The notes: generated by a model not told the origin, from the sequence alone. Shown: positions 8,011 to 17,080, counted from the stretch's first letter. The stretch: 41,829 nucleotides of DNA from Treponema sp. (GCA_009787835.1 WQSN01000023.1:1-41829); one strand, 5' to 3'. Numbers and translations: made by a program.

Positions 8011-8685
8011 TTATTGTGTAAATTTCTTTCCCAGCACTTCCTTAAACCGGATAATCTCCCAGCCTCGTTTATTGGCCTCTTTTGTCAGGGTAAAATCCGG
8101 GTTTACGGCGACAGGCTTGCCGCAGTATTCCAGAAGCGGGATATCAGTGTAGGAATCGGAGTAAAAACTAATATCTTTTTTGGGATCCAGACCGTTTTTT
8201 TCTATCCATGCTTTTACAGCGGTTTTCTTTTTATCGCCGAAAAGACTTAGCCCGACAAGACTGCCGGTTGTAATTTCGTCACTGAACTCCAGTTGGCTTG
8301 CCAATGATCCTTCAATGCCGAAAAAACGTTCCAAAGGATTAATAATTATATCAAGGGACGATGTCGCAAAAATAATCTTCTCGGATTTTTTTTGTATTTC
8401 CCTTATTAGCTTTTCCGCGCCGATAAAAATGTCGCCTTTAACGCGGCGCTCAAAAGCAAGATCAGAAATGCGCATAAGCTCGCTTTTTTTTATGCCTGCA
8501 AGTTTTTTCACGGTGGTTTCGATAAAATCCATATCAGGGCTTCTGATCTTATACTTTATCCAGTCAAACGGAAGACGGCGGATTTGGGAAAAACGGATAA
8601 CTCCGTCACCTAACGCTTCGCGCAGGAAATGCCATGCGCCGGATTTGTCTATAACCGTATGATCAACATCGAATATATGTATCAC
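8011..8685 (-). CDS. HAD-superfamily phosphatase, subfamily IB (SerB-like)
   Basis: 224 aa from a GTG that overlaps the acyltransferase stop codon by one base (TAGTG). Motif I is FDVDHT at residues 5-10 (nucleophile Asp6, acid Asp8). Motif II is probably FATSS (residues near 104-108) and motif III/IV is the Lys plus SDSYTDIPLL near 176-185. The helical cap between motifs I and II is typical of subfamily IB, the phosphoserine-phosphatase group. The linked acyltransferase and kinase suggest a lipid phosphate or lysophospholipid substrate, which is inference. Last gene of the lipid operon. Confidence 0.85.
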   Translation of the reverse strand: MIHIFDVDHTVIDKSGAWHFLREALGDGVIRFSQIRRLPFDWIKYKIRSPDMDFIETTVKKLAGIKKSELMRISDLAFERRVKGDIFIGAEKLIREIQKKSEKIIFATSSLDIIINPLERFFGIEGSLASQLEFSDEITTGSLVGLSLFGDKKKTAVKAWIEKNGLDPKKDISFYSDSYTDIPLLEYCGKPVAVNPDFTLTKEANKRGWEIIRFKEVLGKKFTQ

Positions 8686-9362
8686 TATACAAATTCCAGG
8701 TATCTGCTTTCATTTACCGCGCATTGCGCGTAAATACCGCGCATCTGCTCCGGCAAAAGACGGGCCATCTGTCCCATTATTTCATCTAAAATTTCATCCC
8801 TCTCTTCACGGCTTGGTTTTCTGTCAAAATTGATTTTGAATGGACGGCCTGCCCTGAAGTTAAAAGTCGTTCTTTTTAATGACTTTAAATTATTCCAGAT
8901 ATTCTCTCCGCCGTGATGTGCGACAGGAAGTATAGGGACATTGGCTTCAATCGCAAGCTGGATAATTCCGGGCTTACCCCTTCCCAGCACTCCGTCTTTG
9001 CTTCTTGTCCCTTCGGGAGCTATACACATGTGAAAACCGTTTTCAATTTTTTCGCGCACGCGCTTAAATGATTCTGAAAAAGCGCCGTGACGGTCAATAG
9101 GGACCGCCTGATATGTATTGAAAAGAAAAGCGAAAAAAGGATTTTTCCATGTTTCGGATTTTACAAGACCTGTTACATACAAAGGATAACTGTACGCGAC
9201 AAGTATCGGAACTTCAAGGAAATTAATGTGGTTAAATACTACAAGCAGCGGCTTGTTTCTGGATAAAGCCTGAACAAACTCCCGGCACTCAACCCTGCAA
9301 ATAATGTTTATCGCTCCCCTTAAAAAGAAGCTTACCGCCATCCGCCTGAAGCTGAAGCCCAT
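8685..9362 (-). CDS. PlsC-like 1-acyl-glycerol-3-phosphate acyltransferase with an HX4E motif
   Basis: 225 aa. The LPLAT/PlsC family transfers fatty acyl groups to lysophosphatidate on the inner membrane face. Motif I reads NHINFLE, so the catalytic HX4D is HX4E here. The EGTRS motif and following GRGKPG are intact (APEGTRSKDGVLGRGKPGI), as is the later PILPVAHHG strand. The N-terminus carries a hydrophobic segment. It is tightly packed: one base after the diacylglycerol-kinase-like stop and overlapping the HAD gene by one base. Substrate is likely a phospholipid precursor; the Asp-to-Glu change makes activity less certain. Confidence 0.86.
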   Translation of the reverse strand: MGFSFRRMAVSFFLRGAINIICRVECREFVQALSRNKPLLVVFNHINFLEVPILVAYSYPLYVTGLVKSETWKNPFFAFLFNTYQAVPIDRHGAFSESFKRVREKIENGFHMCIAPEGTRSKDGVLGRGKPGIIQLAIEANVPILPVAHHGGENIWNNLKSLKRTTFNFRAGRPFKINFDRKPSREERDEILDEIMGQMARLLPEQMRGIYAQCAVNESRYLEFV

Positions 9363-9363
9363 A

Positions 9364-10287
9364 TTATGGTCCGATAAGCCTTAGGGCTTTTGGTATGCAG
9401 TTTATTTCAAGTTCTTTTCCGTCGCAGCAGACAGTTTCTCCGTCGCAATGAGCAGCCATTCCGCCTTCCAGAGCCGTAAGGTGAAAACGCAAAGCCCTGT
9501 TAAAATTCACTCCTTCGCACTGCCCCTGGGTTCCTTTTGTGTAATGTGAAAGAATTTTAAGCAGTTTCATGCGCGAACTCTGGTGCTGCACATAACAGAT
9601 ATCCAGAAGACCGTCATCAAGAATTGCGTCCGGGCCCATGTAAAAACTGCCGCCCATCCGCCTTCCGTTTACAATCGAAACCAAAACCGCCTGAAGCGTT
9701 ACTTCGTTTTCATCAAAGCGAATGCGCAGTACAGGCGATGGCTCATAACGCGCCACGGTGATTATGGCGCCCAGTGCATAGGAAATGCCACTTTTTATTT
9801 TCATTTTCGCGGCTTCAAAACCTACCTTTGTGTCAAAACCAATCCCTATTCCGTTAATAAAATAACGCCCCTCCTGGAAAAAACCTCCCTTTACAAAACC
9901 CGCGTCCAGGGGTTTTTCATTGCCTTTAAGGAGAATCTGCATGGCTGTATCTACATCATCAGGTATTCCCGGAGTTGCCGAAAAATCATTGCCCCTGCCA
10001 ATTGGAATGATGCCAAAAACAGGCGGAACTTTTGCCTGACGAATAATTAGCCCGTTCGCTACCTCATTACATGTCCCATCCCCTCCCGCAGCAACTGTAA
10101 TATCATTATCATTGATTGGCAAATCGCGGACAATATTCAAAGCATGACCTGGTGATTCAGTTTTTATTATCTGAAAACTACGACCGCTCCCGCGTAAGAT
10201 TTTTTCAATTTTTGGAGCTTGTTTATCCGCTTTCCCCTTACCCGCCGTTGGATTAAGTATAATCCAAATTTTGCCAGTTTGCGTCAT
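9364..10287 (-). CDS. Diacylglycerol kinase / YegS-family lipid kinase
   Basis: 307 aa, the usual family length. N-terminal NPTAGKGKA (residues 12-20), then AAGGDGTCNEVANGL with the GGDGT nucleotide motif, then IPIGRGNDF, and the C-terminal beta-sandwich with GGSFYMGPDA and DGLLDICYV. Family members phosphorylate diacylglycerol or related lipids with ATP at the membrane, recycling lipid into phosphatidate; the neighbouring acyltransferase and phosphatase fit that pathway. First gene of the operon. No ribosome site is visible; TATAAT ends six bases before the ATG. Confidence 0.9.
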   Translation of the reverse strand: MTQTGKIWIILNPTAGKGKADKQAPKIEKILRGSGRSFQIIKTESPGHALNIVRDLPINDNDITVAAGGDGTCNEVANGLIIRQAKVPPVFGIIPIGRGNDFSATPGIPDDVDTAMQILLKGNEKPLDAGFVKGGFFQEGRYFINGIGIGFDTKVGFEAAKMKIKSGISYALGAIITVARYEPSPVLRIRFDENEVTLQAVLVSIVNGRRMGGSFYMGPDAILDDGLLDICYVQHQSSRMKLLKILSHYTKGTQGQCEGVNFNRALRFHLTALEGGMAAHCDGETVCCDGKELEINCIPKALRLIGP

Positions 10288-10293
10288 GTGAAA

Positions 10294-10321
10294 ATTATAA
10301 CATATTAATAATAAAAAGCAA
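10294..10321 (-). promoter_or_regulatory. Candidate promoter of the lipid operon, leaderless geometry
   Basis: Perfect TATAAT (10294-10299) followed by six bases (TTTCAC) and the ATG at 10287 on the minus strand. A poor -35 (TTGCTT, 10316-10321) lies 16 bases upstream. No Shine-Dalgarno sequence is present. Confidence 0.5.
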
Positions 10322-10341
10322 TACGGCGAATTCAGGGGGAA

Positions 10342-10371
10342 TTCACATGCAATACCATATAAGGATATAAT
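10342..10371 (+). promoter_or_regulatory. Candidate promoter for nadE and the TonB operon
   Basis: TTCACA (10342-10347, 5 of 6 to TTGACA), 18-base spacer, perfect TATAAT (10366-10371), then about 29 bases to the GTG start with a GGAGAG ribosome site. It diverges from the lipid-operon promoter about 45 bases away. Confidence 0.55.
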
Positions 10372-10400
10372 ATTAATATAATCATATTAGGAGAGATACA

Positions 10401-11135
10401 GTGTTTAATGCAGAAAAGATCAAGGATGAGATTATTCAATGGGTACGGGATTATTTTGAAGAAAACGGAAGAGACTGCAGCGCAGTTATCGGAATAAGCG
10501 GCGGAAAGGATAGTTCTATAACTGCCGCAATTTGCGCCCAGGCTCTGGGGCCAAAAAGAGTTTATGGCGTATTGATGCCATGCGGAACGCAGCATGATAT
10601 CGGCTACTCACAGGAACTTGTCGATCTTCTGGGAATTAAATATTATACAATTAACATTAAAAACAGTGTAGAATCTCTTATAAAGTCAGTTAACGAATGC
10701 GGTCTTTTGGTTAACAAACAGGCGTCCATAAATACTCCGGCAAGAATCAGGATGACATCTTTATACGCTGTATCCGCGATTATAAACGGCAGGGTAGCAA
10801 ATACATGTAATCTCAGCGAAGACTGGATTGGTTATTCCACCAAATTCGGAGATGCAGCGGGCGATTTCAGCCCATTGTCTCAACTGACTGTAACAGAGGT
10901 AAAATTGCTTGGCAGGGAACTGGCGCTGCCTGAAAAATTTATCAATAAGGTTCCGGAAGACGGACTTTCAGGATTAAGCGACGAAGAAAATATCGGCTTT
11001 TCTTATAATGTTCTGGACAGGTATATCAGGGATGGCGTTTGCGATGACGTAAAAATTAAGGAAAGAATAGATACTCTGCATAAAATAAATCTGCATAAAA
11101 TAAAATTGATGCCAAGTTATTCTTTGGGAATTTAA
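10401..11135 (+). CDS. nadE: Ammonia-dependent NAD+ synthetase
   Basis: 244 aa from GTG with AGGAGAG upstream. It amidates deamido-NAD using ATP and ammonia, the last step of NAD synthesis. The ATP-pyrophosphatase P-loop SGGKDSS is at residues 33-39; further family blocks are NTCNLSEDWIGYSTKFGDAAGDFSP and KVPEDGLSGLSDEENIGFSY. No nitrilase domain, so it is the short NH3-dependent type. Only five bases separate it from the TonB-dependent receptor, so they are probably co-transcribed, though a functional link is not obvious. Confidence 0.94.
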   Translation: MFNAEKIKDEIIQWVRDYFEENGRDCSAVIGISGGKDSSITAAICAQALGPKRVYGVLMPCGTQHDIGYSQELVDLLGIKYYTINIKNSVESLIKSVNECGLLVNKQASINTPARIRMTSLYAVSAIINGRVANTCNLSEDWIGYSTKFGDAAGDFSPLSQLTVTEVKLLGRELALPEKFINKVPEDGLSGLSDEENIGFSYNVLDRYIRDGVCDDVKIKERIDTLHKINLHKIKLMPSYSLGI

Positions 11136-11140
11136 TCCCG

Positions 11141-13777
11141 GTGATTTCATTAAAAGAAAAAGTATTAATCATACCCGTTTTTTTTCTGTGCTTTTTTTCC
11201 GTATTTGCGCGTGATGTAGAAATAACTGTTCTGGATATGGACATGGAACTTCCCCTGGAAGGAGCCTCTGTCCGTTCCTGGGACGGGAATGTGCATATAA
11301 GCGGCGGAGACGGAAAAGTTGTTATCGGCGTTCCTGATGACAGACAGGTGGTAATACAGGCGGCATATCCGGGATATGAAACAGGCAGATTGATAATCAC
11401 CATAACAGAAAATTCCTATACTGCCTTTCTTCGTCTGTCCGGCATAATGGAAAGCCGCGAACTTGTTATCGAAGCGGTAAGACCCGGTTCCGGTGAAACA
11501 AGGACAGGGCGCAGTGTCGCAGTAACCGGACGGGAAATAACCCAGACCGCGGAAATAGGGATTATCGAAGATGTAATAAGTTCAATAAAATTGCTGCCGG
11601 GCGTTGGTTATGCCGGTTTTTTCAACGCGCAGCCAAGCATCAGAGGAGGCGAACCTGCTGATATGCGCGCGTCGCTGGATGGTTATTACATACTTAATCC
11701 ATATCACTGGGGGGGCGGATATTCAATTTTCGATCCGAGGATGGTAGACAGCGCCCAGCTTTCCCACGGCGTATATTCAAGCCGTTACGGACATTCAATT
11801 TCCGGTTTACTGGAAATAACAACAAAAAAACCTTCCCCATCTGAAACCCAGTTTGAACTGGGAATAAATACAAGTTCGGCCAGTTTTAATTATTCGCTGC
11901 CATTTACAGGCAGCGGCGGAATATTATTTATGGGGCGCATTACCTACTACAGCCCCGTTCTCGCGCTGGCAAAAGAACTGGGAAAAACAATAGACGCCCT
12001 TTCCATTGTTAACTCTGTGCGCGTTGCTCCGTATATCGGAAGCGCAGCCGTTACGGGAAATTACCGTTTTACCGATACTTTTGAATTTACCGCGTCTGGT
12101 TTTTGGGGAATGGACGGCGTCGGAGCGTCTTTTGAAAATTCCTCCAGTACGGCGCTTTTGACAAGCTCTTCTTCCATGGACGCGGACTGGGCCAATTATC
12201 AGGGCTTTATCAATACAGCTCTTCTGTGGAATCCGCGAAACGATATGCTGTTAAAATTAACAATGGGAACTGGTTACGAACAATCTTTGCTTGACGCAAA
12301 TATGCCGTTTAACATTTACAGTAAATCATTTGTACAAACGCCCGCAAACGAAAGATATTATAATATTTTAAAGCATAAATATGATGAAGAAAATCCGTAC
12401 AGTTTTTTTACAGAAACATTTTATGAGCAGGACAATCTAGCTTTCAATGCCCAGGGACGGATTGATTATGACTGGGATCCCGGAAAAGGATTCCTTCTTG
12501 CAGCAGGCTTACAGGAAATGTTTACCTTTTATAATTCAACCGGAAACCAGCAAATAAACATAGAAAAGAATTTATACAGATTTGATCCTGATACACAGGC
12601 GCTGTTATTTGACATAATGGGTATTTCAGATCCTGTATTAAAAAATTATCTTATTCAAAATCTGATCGTCAGTCTTCCTCTTGAATATAACCCTGACGCG
12701 GAAAATAAATTATTCACTACATCGGTCTACACACTTATGGAATATAGTTCTCCCGGCAGGCGGTTTAACGGCGAGCTTGGATTGCGTGTGGATCACTACT
12801 ATCTGAATGGAAAAGGGATTTCTCTCGGATCAGAGCCGGCTTTTAATCCGCGGCTTAATCTTGATTTAAAAATATTCCAGGGACAGGGTATTATGCGATC
12901 AATAGATCTGAGCGCGGGAACCGGTCTCTTCTCCTCAATGAACAACAATGTTTTTATCGCGGAAGAAGAATATAATATCGCGGAATTAAAACCAAACCGC
13001 AGCTGGACATCGGTAGCGGGCGCGAGACTGGAATTCTCATTTGGGCTCGTTTTAAATATTGAAGGGTATTACAAATATATTTTTGACCGTATGTATATTC
13101 CTGTCAGCGCTGGTCTTGACGGCATTGAAGTGCGCCCTAATTTTGACGGCGAAGGAAGGGCCTGGGGTATTGATCTTTTACTTCAGAAACTGCAATCGCG
13201 TTTCTGGGACGGCTGGCTGTCTTATTCATTCAGTTGGGTTAAGTTCCGCGATCCTGACGGCGGAAACGCCGACATGGGATTTTCAGGCGGTATACGGGGT
13301 AATGACTGGTATTTCCCGTCATACCACCGTTATCACAATCTAAATCTGGTTATAAACATTAAACCCGCGCCTAAAATAAATATTTATACCCGTTTCGGTT
13401 TTGCAAGCGGCGTTCAACTGTCCCGGCGCACCACAGATACCCCGTTTAGTTATCCCGTCTACATGTATTATCATGACAATCCTGAAGACAGCAAATTTAT
13501 CGAGGTATATTACTGGCCTTCTGTACGGGATGAAAACAACCGCACAACCCCATCTCTGCCATTGGACATGAAAATATCAATCTTTGGAAACAATAAAACC
13601 GGAAAAACCAGATATGAAGTATACGCGGCAGTAGAAAATATACTTGCATTATTATATACTTCAGAAGGGAATACCAGTTTCAACAGGTATACCGGACAAG
13701 TAGATACAGGCAGCACTACGGCAAGTTATGAAATGCCTATCCCAATACCATCTTTCGGGGTAAAGCTCAGCTACTGA
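11141..13777 (+). CDS. TonB-dependent outer-membrane receptor with N-terminal carboxypeptidase-regulatory-like domain
   Basis: 878 aa from a GTG five bases after nadE. Residues 1-24 form a signal peptide. Residues 25-105 resemble a carboxypeptidase regulatory-like beta-sandwich (VEITVLDMDMELPLEGASVRSWDG...VVIQAAYPGYE). Residues 115-230 are the plug (VISSIKLLPGVGYAGFFNAQPSIRGG, MVDSAQLSHGVYSSRYGHSISGLLEI). The rest is rich in aromatic amphipathic strands and ends in an aromatic beta-strand (PIPSFGVKLSY), as outer-membrane barrels do. The ExbB-ExbD-TonB genes follow directly, so it is the cognate uptake receptor. Ligand cannot be told. Confidence 0.9.
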   Translation: MISLKEKVLIIPVFFLCFFSVFARDVEITVLDMDMELPLEGASVRSWDGNVHISGGDGKVVIGVPDDRQVVIQAAYPGYETGRLIITITENSYTAFLRLSGIMESRELVIEAVRPGSGETRTGRSVAVTGREITQTAEIGIIEDVISSIKLLPGVGYAGFFNAQPSIRGGEPADMRASLDGYYILNPYHWGGGYSIFDPRMVDSAQLSHGVYSSRYGHSISGLLEITTKKPSPSETQFELGINTSSASFNYSLPFTGSGGILFMGRITYYSPVLALAKELGKTIDALSIVNSVRVAPYIGSAAVTGNYRFTDTFEFTASGFWGMDGVGASFENSSSTALLTSSSSMDADWANYQGFINTALLWNPRNDMLLKLTMGTGYEQSLLDANMPFNIYSKSFVQTPANERYYNILKHKYDEENPYSFFTETFYEQDNLAFNAQGRIDYDWDPGKGFLLAAGLQEMFTFYNSTGNQQINIEKNLYRFDPDTQALLFDIMGISDPVLKNYLIQNLIVSLPLEYNPDAENKLFTTSVYTLMEYSSPGRRFNGELGLRVDHYYLNGKGISLGSEPAFNPRLNLDLKIFQGQGIMRSIDLSAGTGLFSSMNNNVFIAEEEYNIAELKPNRSWTSVAGARLEFSFGLVLNIEGYYKYIFDRMYIPVSAGLDGIEVRPNFDGEGRAWGIDLLLQKLQSRFWDGWLSYSFSWVKFRDPDGGNADMGFSGGIRGNDWYFPSYHRYHNLNLVINIKPAPKINIYTRFGFASGVQLSRRTTDTPFSYPVYMYYHDNPEDSKFIEVYYWPSVRDENNRTTPSLPLDMKISIFGNNKTGKTRYEVYAAVENILALLYTSEGNTSFNRYTGQVDTGSTTASYEMPIPIPSFGVKLSY

Positions 13778-13787
13778 GAGGAAATTG

Positions 13788-14666
13788 ATGAAGAATAAGC
13801 GTAATTTAAAATATTTATTTTTATGCTTAACAATAACCGTATTATTCACAGGCTGTGTTTCCTTGATGGAAATGACAGGACGCGCGCTGGACAGATCCGC
13901 TTTTGAAGAAAAGAAAATTTCACATTATCAGATTGAGAAAAAAGCCGGTGAATGGATCAACGCGGAAGTTACCATAACAGAAAACAAGGCCGGTGATCGT
14001 TCAACGGTAATAACTCTGAATGATTATCCCATGATGATATTGCGCGGCACTATACCTGATGAAAAAGGCGGTTTTAGCCTTACATCACTTGAATACCTTG
14101 CGGGGAATGTTCACGGCTGGAATGAATTTACTCTCGATTTGGCGGGAGAAGGGAAGCTGTTAATTGAAAACGTTCCGTTAATCGGAGAAACCGCGCTCCT
14201 CATTTTAAGCAGAAAAATCGAAACTGTGCAAATTTCCGCCGGGCGCATCCATCAATATGATACCAGAATTGTCGGCAATCAGGCGTTATCAGCCTTGCGC
14301 AACCGGTATGAACGCATCGTTTCAACAGTTGAATGGATGGCGGATTTTAATGACGCTCCCAATGGGATGACGATAAAACAATTTGAAGAATACTGGAAAC
14401 CCAGACTGTTTCCGGAACTGGTATCCAAAAAAAAGAGACCTTCAGGCTGGCAGAAAGAGGGCGATGAAACAGTCAAAGGCGAGGATATAAACTGGAACAT
14501 AAGTTATACGCAGAGAATTTTACCGGAAGAGTTATGGCCGATCCGGAACTCAGGCACATTACTCAGGGACTGGGAAGAAGCTCTCGCCTGGATATACTTG
14601 GAATATGAATGGGAGAACATCAAGGAAATGCTTTCCCGTCAAATATTATTACGGGAAAAAAAGTGA
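13788..14666 (+). CDS. Lipoprotein of unknown function in the TonB operon
   Basis: 292 aa from an ATG at 13788 with AGAGGA upstream (a TTG one codon earlier is less likely). Lipobox LFTGC gives a lipidated Cys at about residue 22. The mature part mixes beta-strand stretches (WINAEVTITENKAGDRSTVITLNDYPMMILRG) with a C-terminal helical half containing many Trp (SGWQKEGDETVKGEDINWNISY, LRDWEEALAWIYLEYEWENI). I do not recognise the family. Its place between receptor and ExbB suggests a surface or periplasmic accessory to the uptake system. Confidence 0.8.
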   Translation: MKNKRNLKYLFLCLTITVLFTGCVSLMEMTGRALDRSAFEEKKISHYQIEKKAGEWINAEVTITENKAGDRSTVITLNDYPMMILRGTIPDEKGGFSLTSLEYLAGNVHGWNEFTLDLAGEGKLLIENVPLIGETALLILSRKIETVQISAGRIHQYDTRIVGNQALSALRNRYERIVSTVEWMADFNDAPNGMTIKQFEEYWKPRLFPELVSKKKRPSGWQKEGDETVKGEDINWNISYTQRILPEELWPIRNSGTLLRDWEEALAWIYLEYEWENIKEMLSRQILLREKK

Positions 14667-14675
14667 GGTAGTTTT

Positions 14676-15494
14676 ATGGAAAATAATCCGTTTTCGTTGT
14701 TGGATCTTTTTGAAATGGGAGGTCCCATCATGTGGCCTCTCCTTGTCTACTCTATCGTGGCTGTCGCTATTGTAATTGAGCGAATTATTTACATAGCGTA
14801 CCATGATCTGCGAATTGACGATTTGAATTTAAAGGTTTCGGAATATGTAAAATCAAGCAACTATACAAGGGCTATTGATTATCTTTCCGGTATAACTGAA
14901 AAACGAATGGGCGCGCGAATCTTTCTGGAAATGATGAAGCAGGTAAAACCAGCGCCTGATTATTCTGAACGCCGGATTGAACGCGCTACTGAAACCGAAG
15001 CCATTAAATGCGTAAATTCTCTGGAAAACGGTTTTAATTTTCTGGTTGCACTGGGTTCCCTGTCTCCGTTAACCGGCTTTTTGGGAACGGTTACAGGAAT
15101 GATCGGCGCGTTCAGGTCGATTGCCGAAGCTACGGAAGTAAACGCGCAAATTGTCGCAAGCGGCATTTATGAAGCGTTGATTACAACAGTATTCGGTCTT
15201 ATTGTTGCTATCATTGCAATGGTAGCCCATTCAATTTTAAGTCATATTATTGACAGATTTTCATCCGGTATAGAAAACGCATGTACTGAATTAATTGCTG
15301 AGATTACAACAATTCAGACTACCGGCGCAAAGACCGTCGGTAGTCAGGCAGCAGGTAATCAAGCTCCGATCCAGACCACAGGCAGTCAAACCGCTGAAAA
15401 TAAAGATACTGCTTACCAGGCACCTGTAAAACACATAAGCAGCCACAGAGCATCAGAAAACAATACTCAGCCTAATGAAACATTTTCGGACTAG
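14676..15494 (+). CDS. exbB: ExbB/TolQ/MotA-family proton-channel protein
   Basis: 272 aa. The ExbB pentamer with ExbD uses the proton-motive force to energise TonB in the inner membrane. Three membrane helices are seen: MWPLLVYSIVAVAIVIERI near residues 19-37, NGFNFLVALGSLSPLTGFLGTVTGM near 118-142, and ALITTVFGLIVAIIAMVAHSIL near 168-189; the TGFLGTVTGMI signature is standard. The last ~55 residues form a hydrophilic tail of loosely repeated TTG/SQ/AGNQAP units, longer than usual. GAGGTAG ribosome site. Followed eight bases later by the first exbD. Confidence 0.92.
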   Translation: MENNPFSLLDLFEMGGPIMWPLLVYSIVAVAIVIERIIYIAYHDLRIDDLNLKVSEYVKSSNYTRAIDYLSGITEKRMGARIFLEMMKQVKPAPDYSERRIERATETEAIKCVNSLENGFNFLVALGSLSPLTGFLGTVTGMIGAFRSIAEATEVNAQIVASGIYEALITTVFGLIVAIIAMVAHSILSHIIDRFSSGIENACTELIAEITTIQTTGAKTVGSQAAGNQAPIQTTGSQTAENKDTAYQAPVKHISSHRASENNTQPNETFSD

Positions 15495-15502
15495 AAACAG
15501 TC

Positions 15503-15907
15503 ATGAGAATAAAACGGCCGAAAAGGCAGGGGTTTCTGGAAACATGCGCCGCAAGCGATATGGCGTTCCTCCTGATTATATATTTTCTGGTTATCGCCGG
15601 TTTTAACTTAAATAAGGGCTTTTTGGTTACTCTGCCGGAAAAGGATTCTACAAGGGAAATTTTAAGGGAGGATCTTTTACGCTTTGAAATGGACAATGAC
15701 GGAAATGTTCTGCATGAAGGAATAATACTGAATTTAAATGAAGCAAGAACTATTATTCAAACAGCTCATGCAGGCAATCCGGGTATAGCTGTAATTATAA
15801 CGATAAGCAGCCAGGCTGTGTGGCAGAAAGTCGTATCCTTTATAGAACTGGCCCAGGATTTAATGATTGAATCTTTTTCTTTCTCCATGAAAAAGGATAA
15901 TACATGA
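15503..15907 (+). CDS. exbD: ExbD/TolR-family protein, first copy
   Basis: 134 aa: a short basic N-terminus, one membrane helix with the conserved Asp (ASDMAFLLIIYFLVIAGF, Asp near residue 19), and a periplasmic domain. The Asp carries protons in the ExbB-ExbD channel. Overlaps the second exbD by four bases (ATGA), so the two are translated together. Two different ExbD subunits may form a heterodimer within the ExbB pore. Confidence 0.9.
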   Translation: MRIKRPKRQGFLETCAASDMAFLLIIYFLVIAGFNLNKGFLVTLPEKDSTREILREDLLRFEMDNDGNVLHEGIILNLNEARTIIQTAHAGNPGIAVIITISSQAVWQKVVSFIELAQDLMIESFSFSMKKDNT

Positions 15908-16305
15908 AACTGAAAAGGAAAAAGAGAAATATTACAATCGCTGTTTTTTCCATGTCCGATATAGCGTTTTTACTTTTAATCTTTATCATGCTTGTGTCTT
16001 TGATAAATTACAGGGTAACGGTAAATATAGAATACGCCGAAGCAGAGCGTGCGCCGAGGACGCAGACTGAAAAAAATCTTGAAGTATGGCTGGACAAATA
16101 CGGAGAGATTTACCTGAACGGAACCCATGCTGAATATGAAGAGCTAGAGAATAAAATTATTGAATTATACAATTACGCGCCTGATACGCGCGTGCATATT
16201 ATAGCGGACCGCAACACCCATTATGAAGAGATTAATAAAATACTGGAAATTTTTCAGTTTCACCAATACCGGCTTGTAAGTTTTGTGGTAAAAACTGATG
16301 AATGA
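15904..16305 (+). CDS. exbD: ExbD/TolR-family protein, second copy
   Basis: 133 aa. N-terminal KLKRKKRN, membrane helix with conserved Asp (MSDIAFLLLIFIMLVSL, Asp near residue 19), then a periplasmic domain with VRIIADRNTHYEEINKIL-like strand-helix typical of the family (sequence here VHIIADRNTHYEEINK). Clearly diverged from the first copy. Overlaps tonB by eight bases. Confidence 0.9.
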   Translation: MKLKRKKRNITIAVFSMSDIAFLLLIFIMLVSLINYRVTVNIEYAEAERAPRTQTEKNLEVWLDKYGEIYLNGTHAEYEELENKIIELYNYAPDTRVHIIADRNTHYEEINKILEIFQFHQYRLVSFVVKTDE

Positions 16306-17080
16306 AAAGAAGCTGCGTCCGTGGATTTATGTTTTTGTCACTCTGATGCACTTTATATTAATTTTATTTATTGTCTTTGAGACGGATATAAAAATAATTC
16401 CGGCAATCGAAAACACAAGAATAATAAGATTAATAAATCTTGAAGAAATTTCCCCGCAGCTTCAGACATTATCCCAGCCGCCGAGGCCTCAGATTCAAAC
16501 GCAGTCTGAGCCTCCACAGCCGCAGGTACAGAGACAGGCTGAGCCTCAGCTAGAACCTGTGGAACCGCATCCGCCTTCCACTTTGCCTGTAATACTGTCG
16601 CCGTTACACGAAGATGATGATATTCCCGAAGTTGAATCTATCGCAGAAGTAATGATAGAAACCGATATCCCGCCGGTTCAGACTGTTGTCGCTCCGGGGA
16701 CGCATATGGTTCCGGCAATTGATTCTGCATCTGACGCGGCAGGCGGTCCTTATCAATCTGAAGATGAGTATCTCCCGGTGCATCTTGTATCAAGCCCTGT
16801 ACAATTCGATGTGAATGAAATTATAGCGGCCCTTGTTTATCCTCCCATCGCGCTGCGTTCCGGTATTGAAGGAAGGGTAATCCTGGAGTTATTTATTGAC
16901 AGAACAGGGGCAGTGCAAAGAATAACTGTTTTGCGCGAAGAGCCTGAAGGCAGAGGTTTCGGCGAAGCCGCTGTAAGGGCATTTACAGGCAGAACCGGAA
17001 GCCCTGCGATGGATTCAAATGGCAGACCTGTCTCCATGCGTCTGCGTTATCCGCTAACTTTCCGCCCTGTTCGCAATTAG
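16298..17080 (+). CDS. tonB: TonB-family energy transducer
   Basis: 260 aa. One N-terminal membrane helix (WIYVFVTLMHFILILFIVF, about residues 9-27), then a Pro/Gln-rich periplasmic spanning region (PQLQTLSQPPRPQIQTQSEP), and a C-terminal TonB domain from about residue 175 (YPPIALRSGIEGRVILELFIDRTGAVQRITVL...LRYPLTF). It links the inner-membrane ExbBD motor to the receptor. Last gene of the operon, ending 102 bases from the convergent queA. Confidence 0.92.
   Translation: MNEKKLRPWIYVFVTLMHFILILFIVFETDIKIIPAIENTRIIRLINLEEISPQLQTLSQPPRPQIQTQSEPPQPQVQRQAEPQLEPVEPHPPSTLPVILSPLHEDDDIPEVESIAEVMIETDIPPVQTVVAPGTHMVPAIDSASDAAGGPYQSEDEYLPVHLVSSPVQFDVNEIIAALVYPPIALRSGIEGRVILELFIDRTGAVQRITVLREEPEGRGFGEAAVRAFTGRTGSPAMDSNGRPVSMRLRYPLTFRPVRN

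Noticed and set aside
8180..8662. 160-codon plus-strand frame inside the HAD gene
   Set aside because: Antisense to a gene with intact HAD motifs; composition fits a shadow frame.
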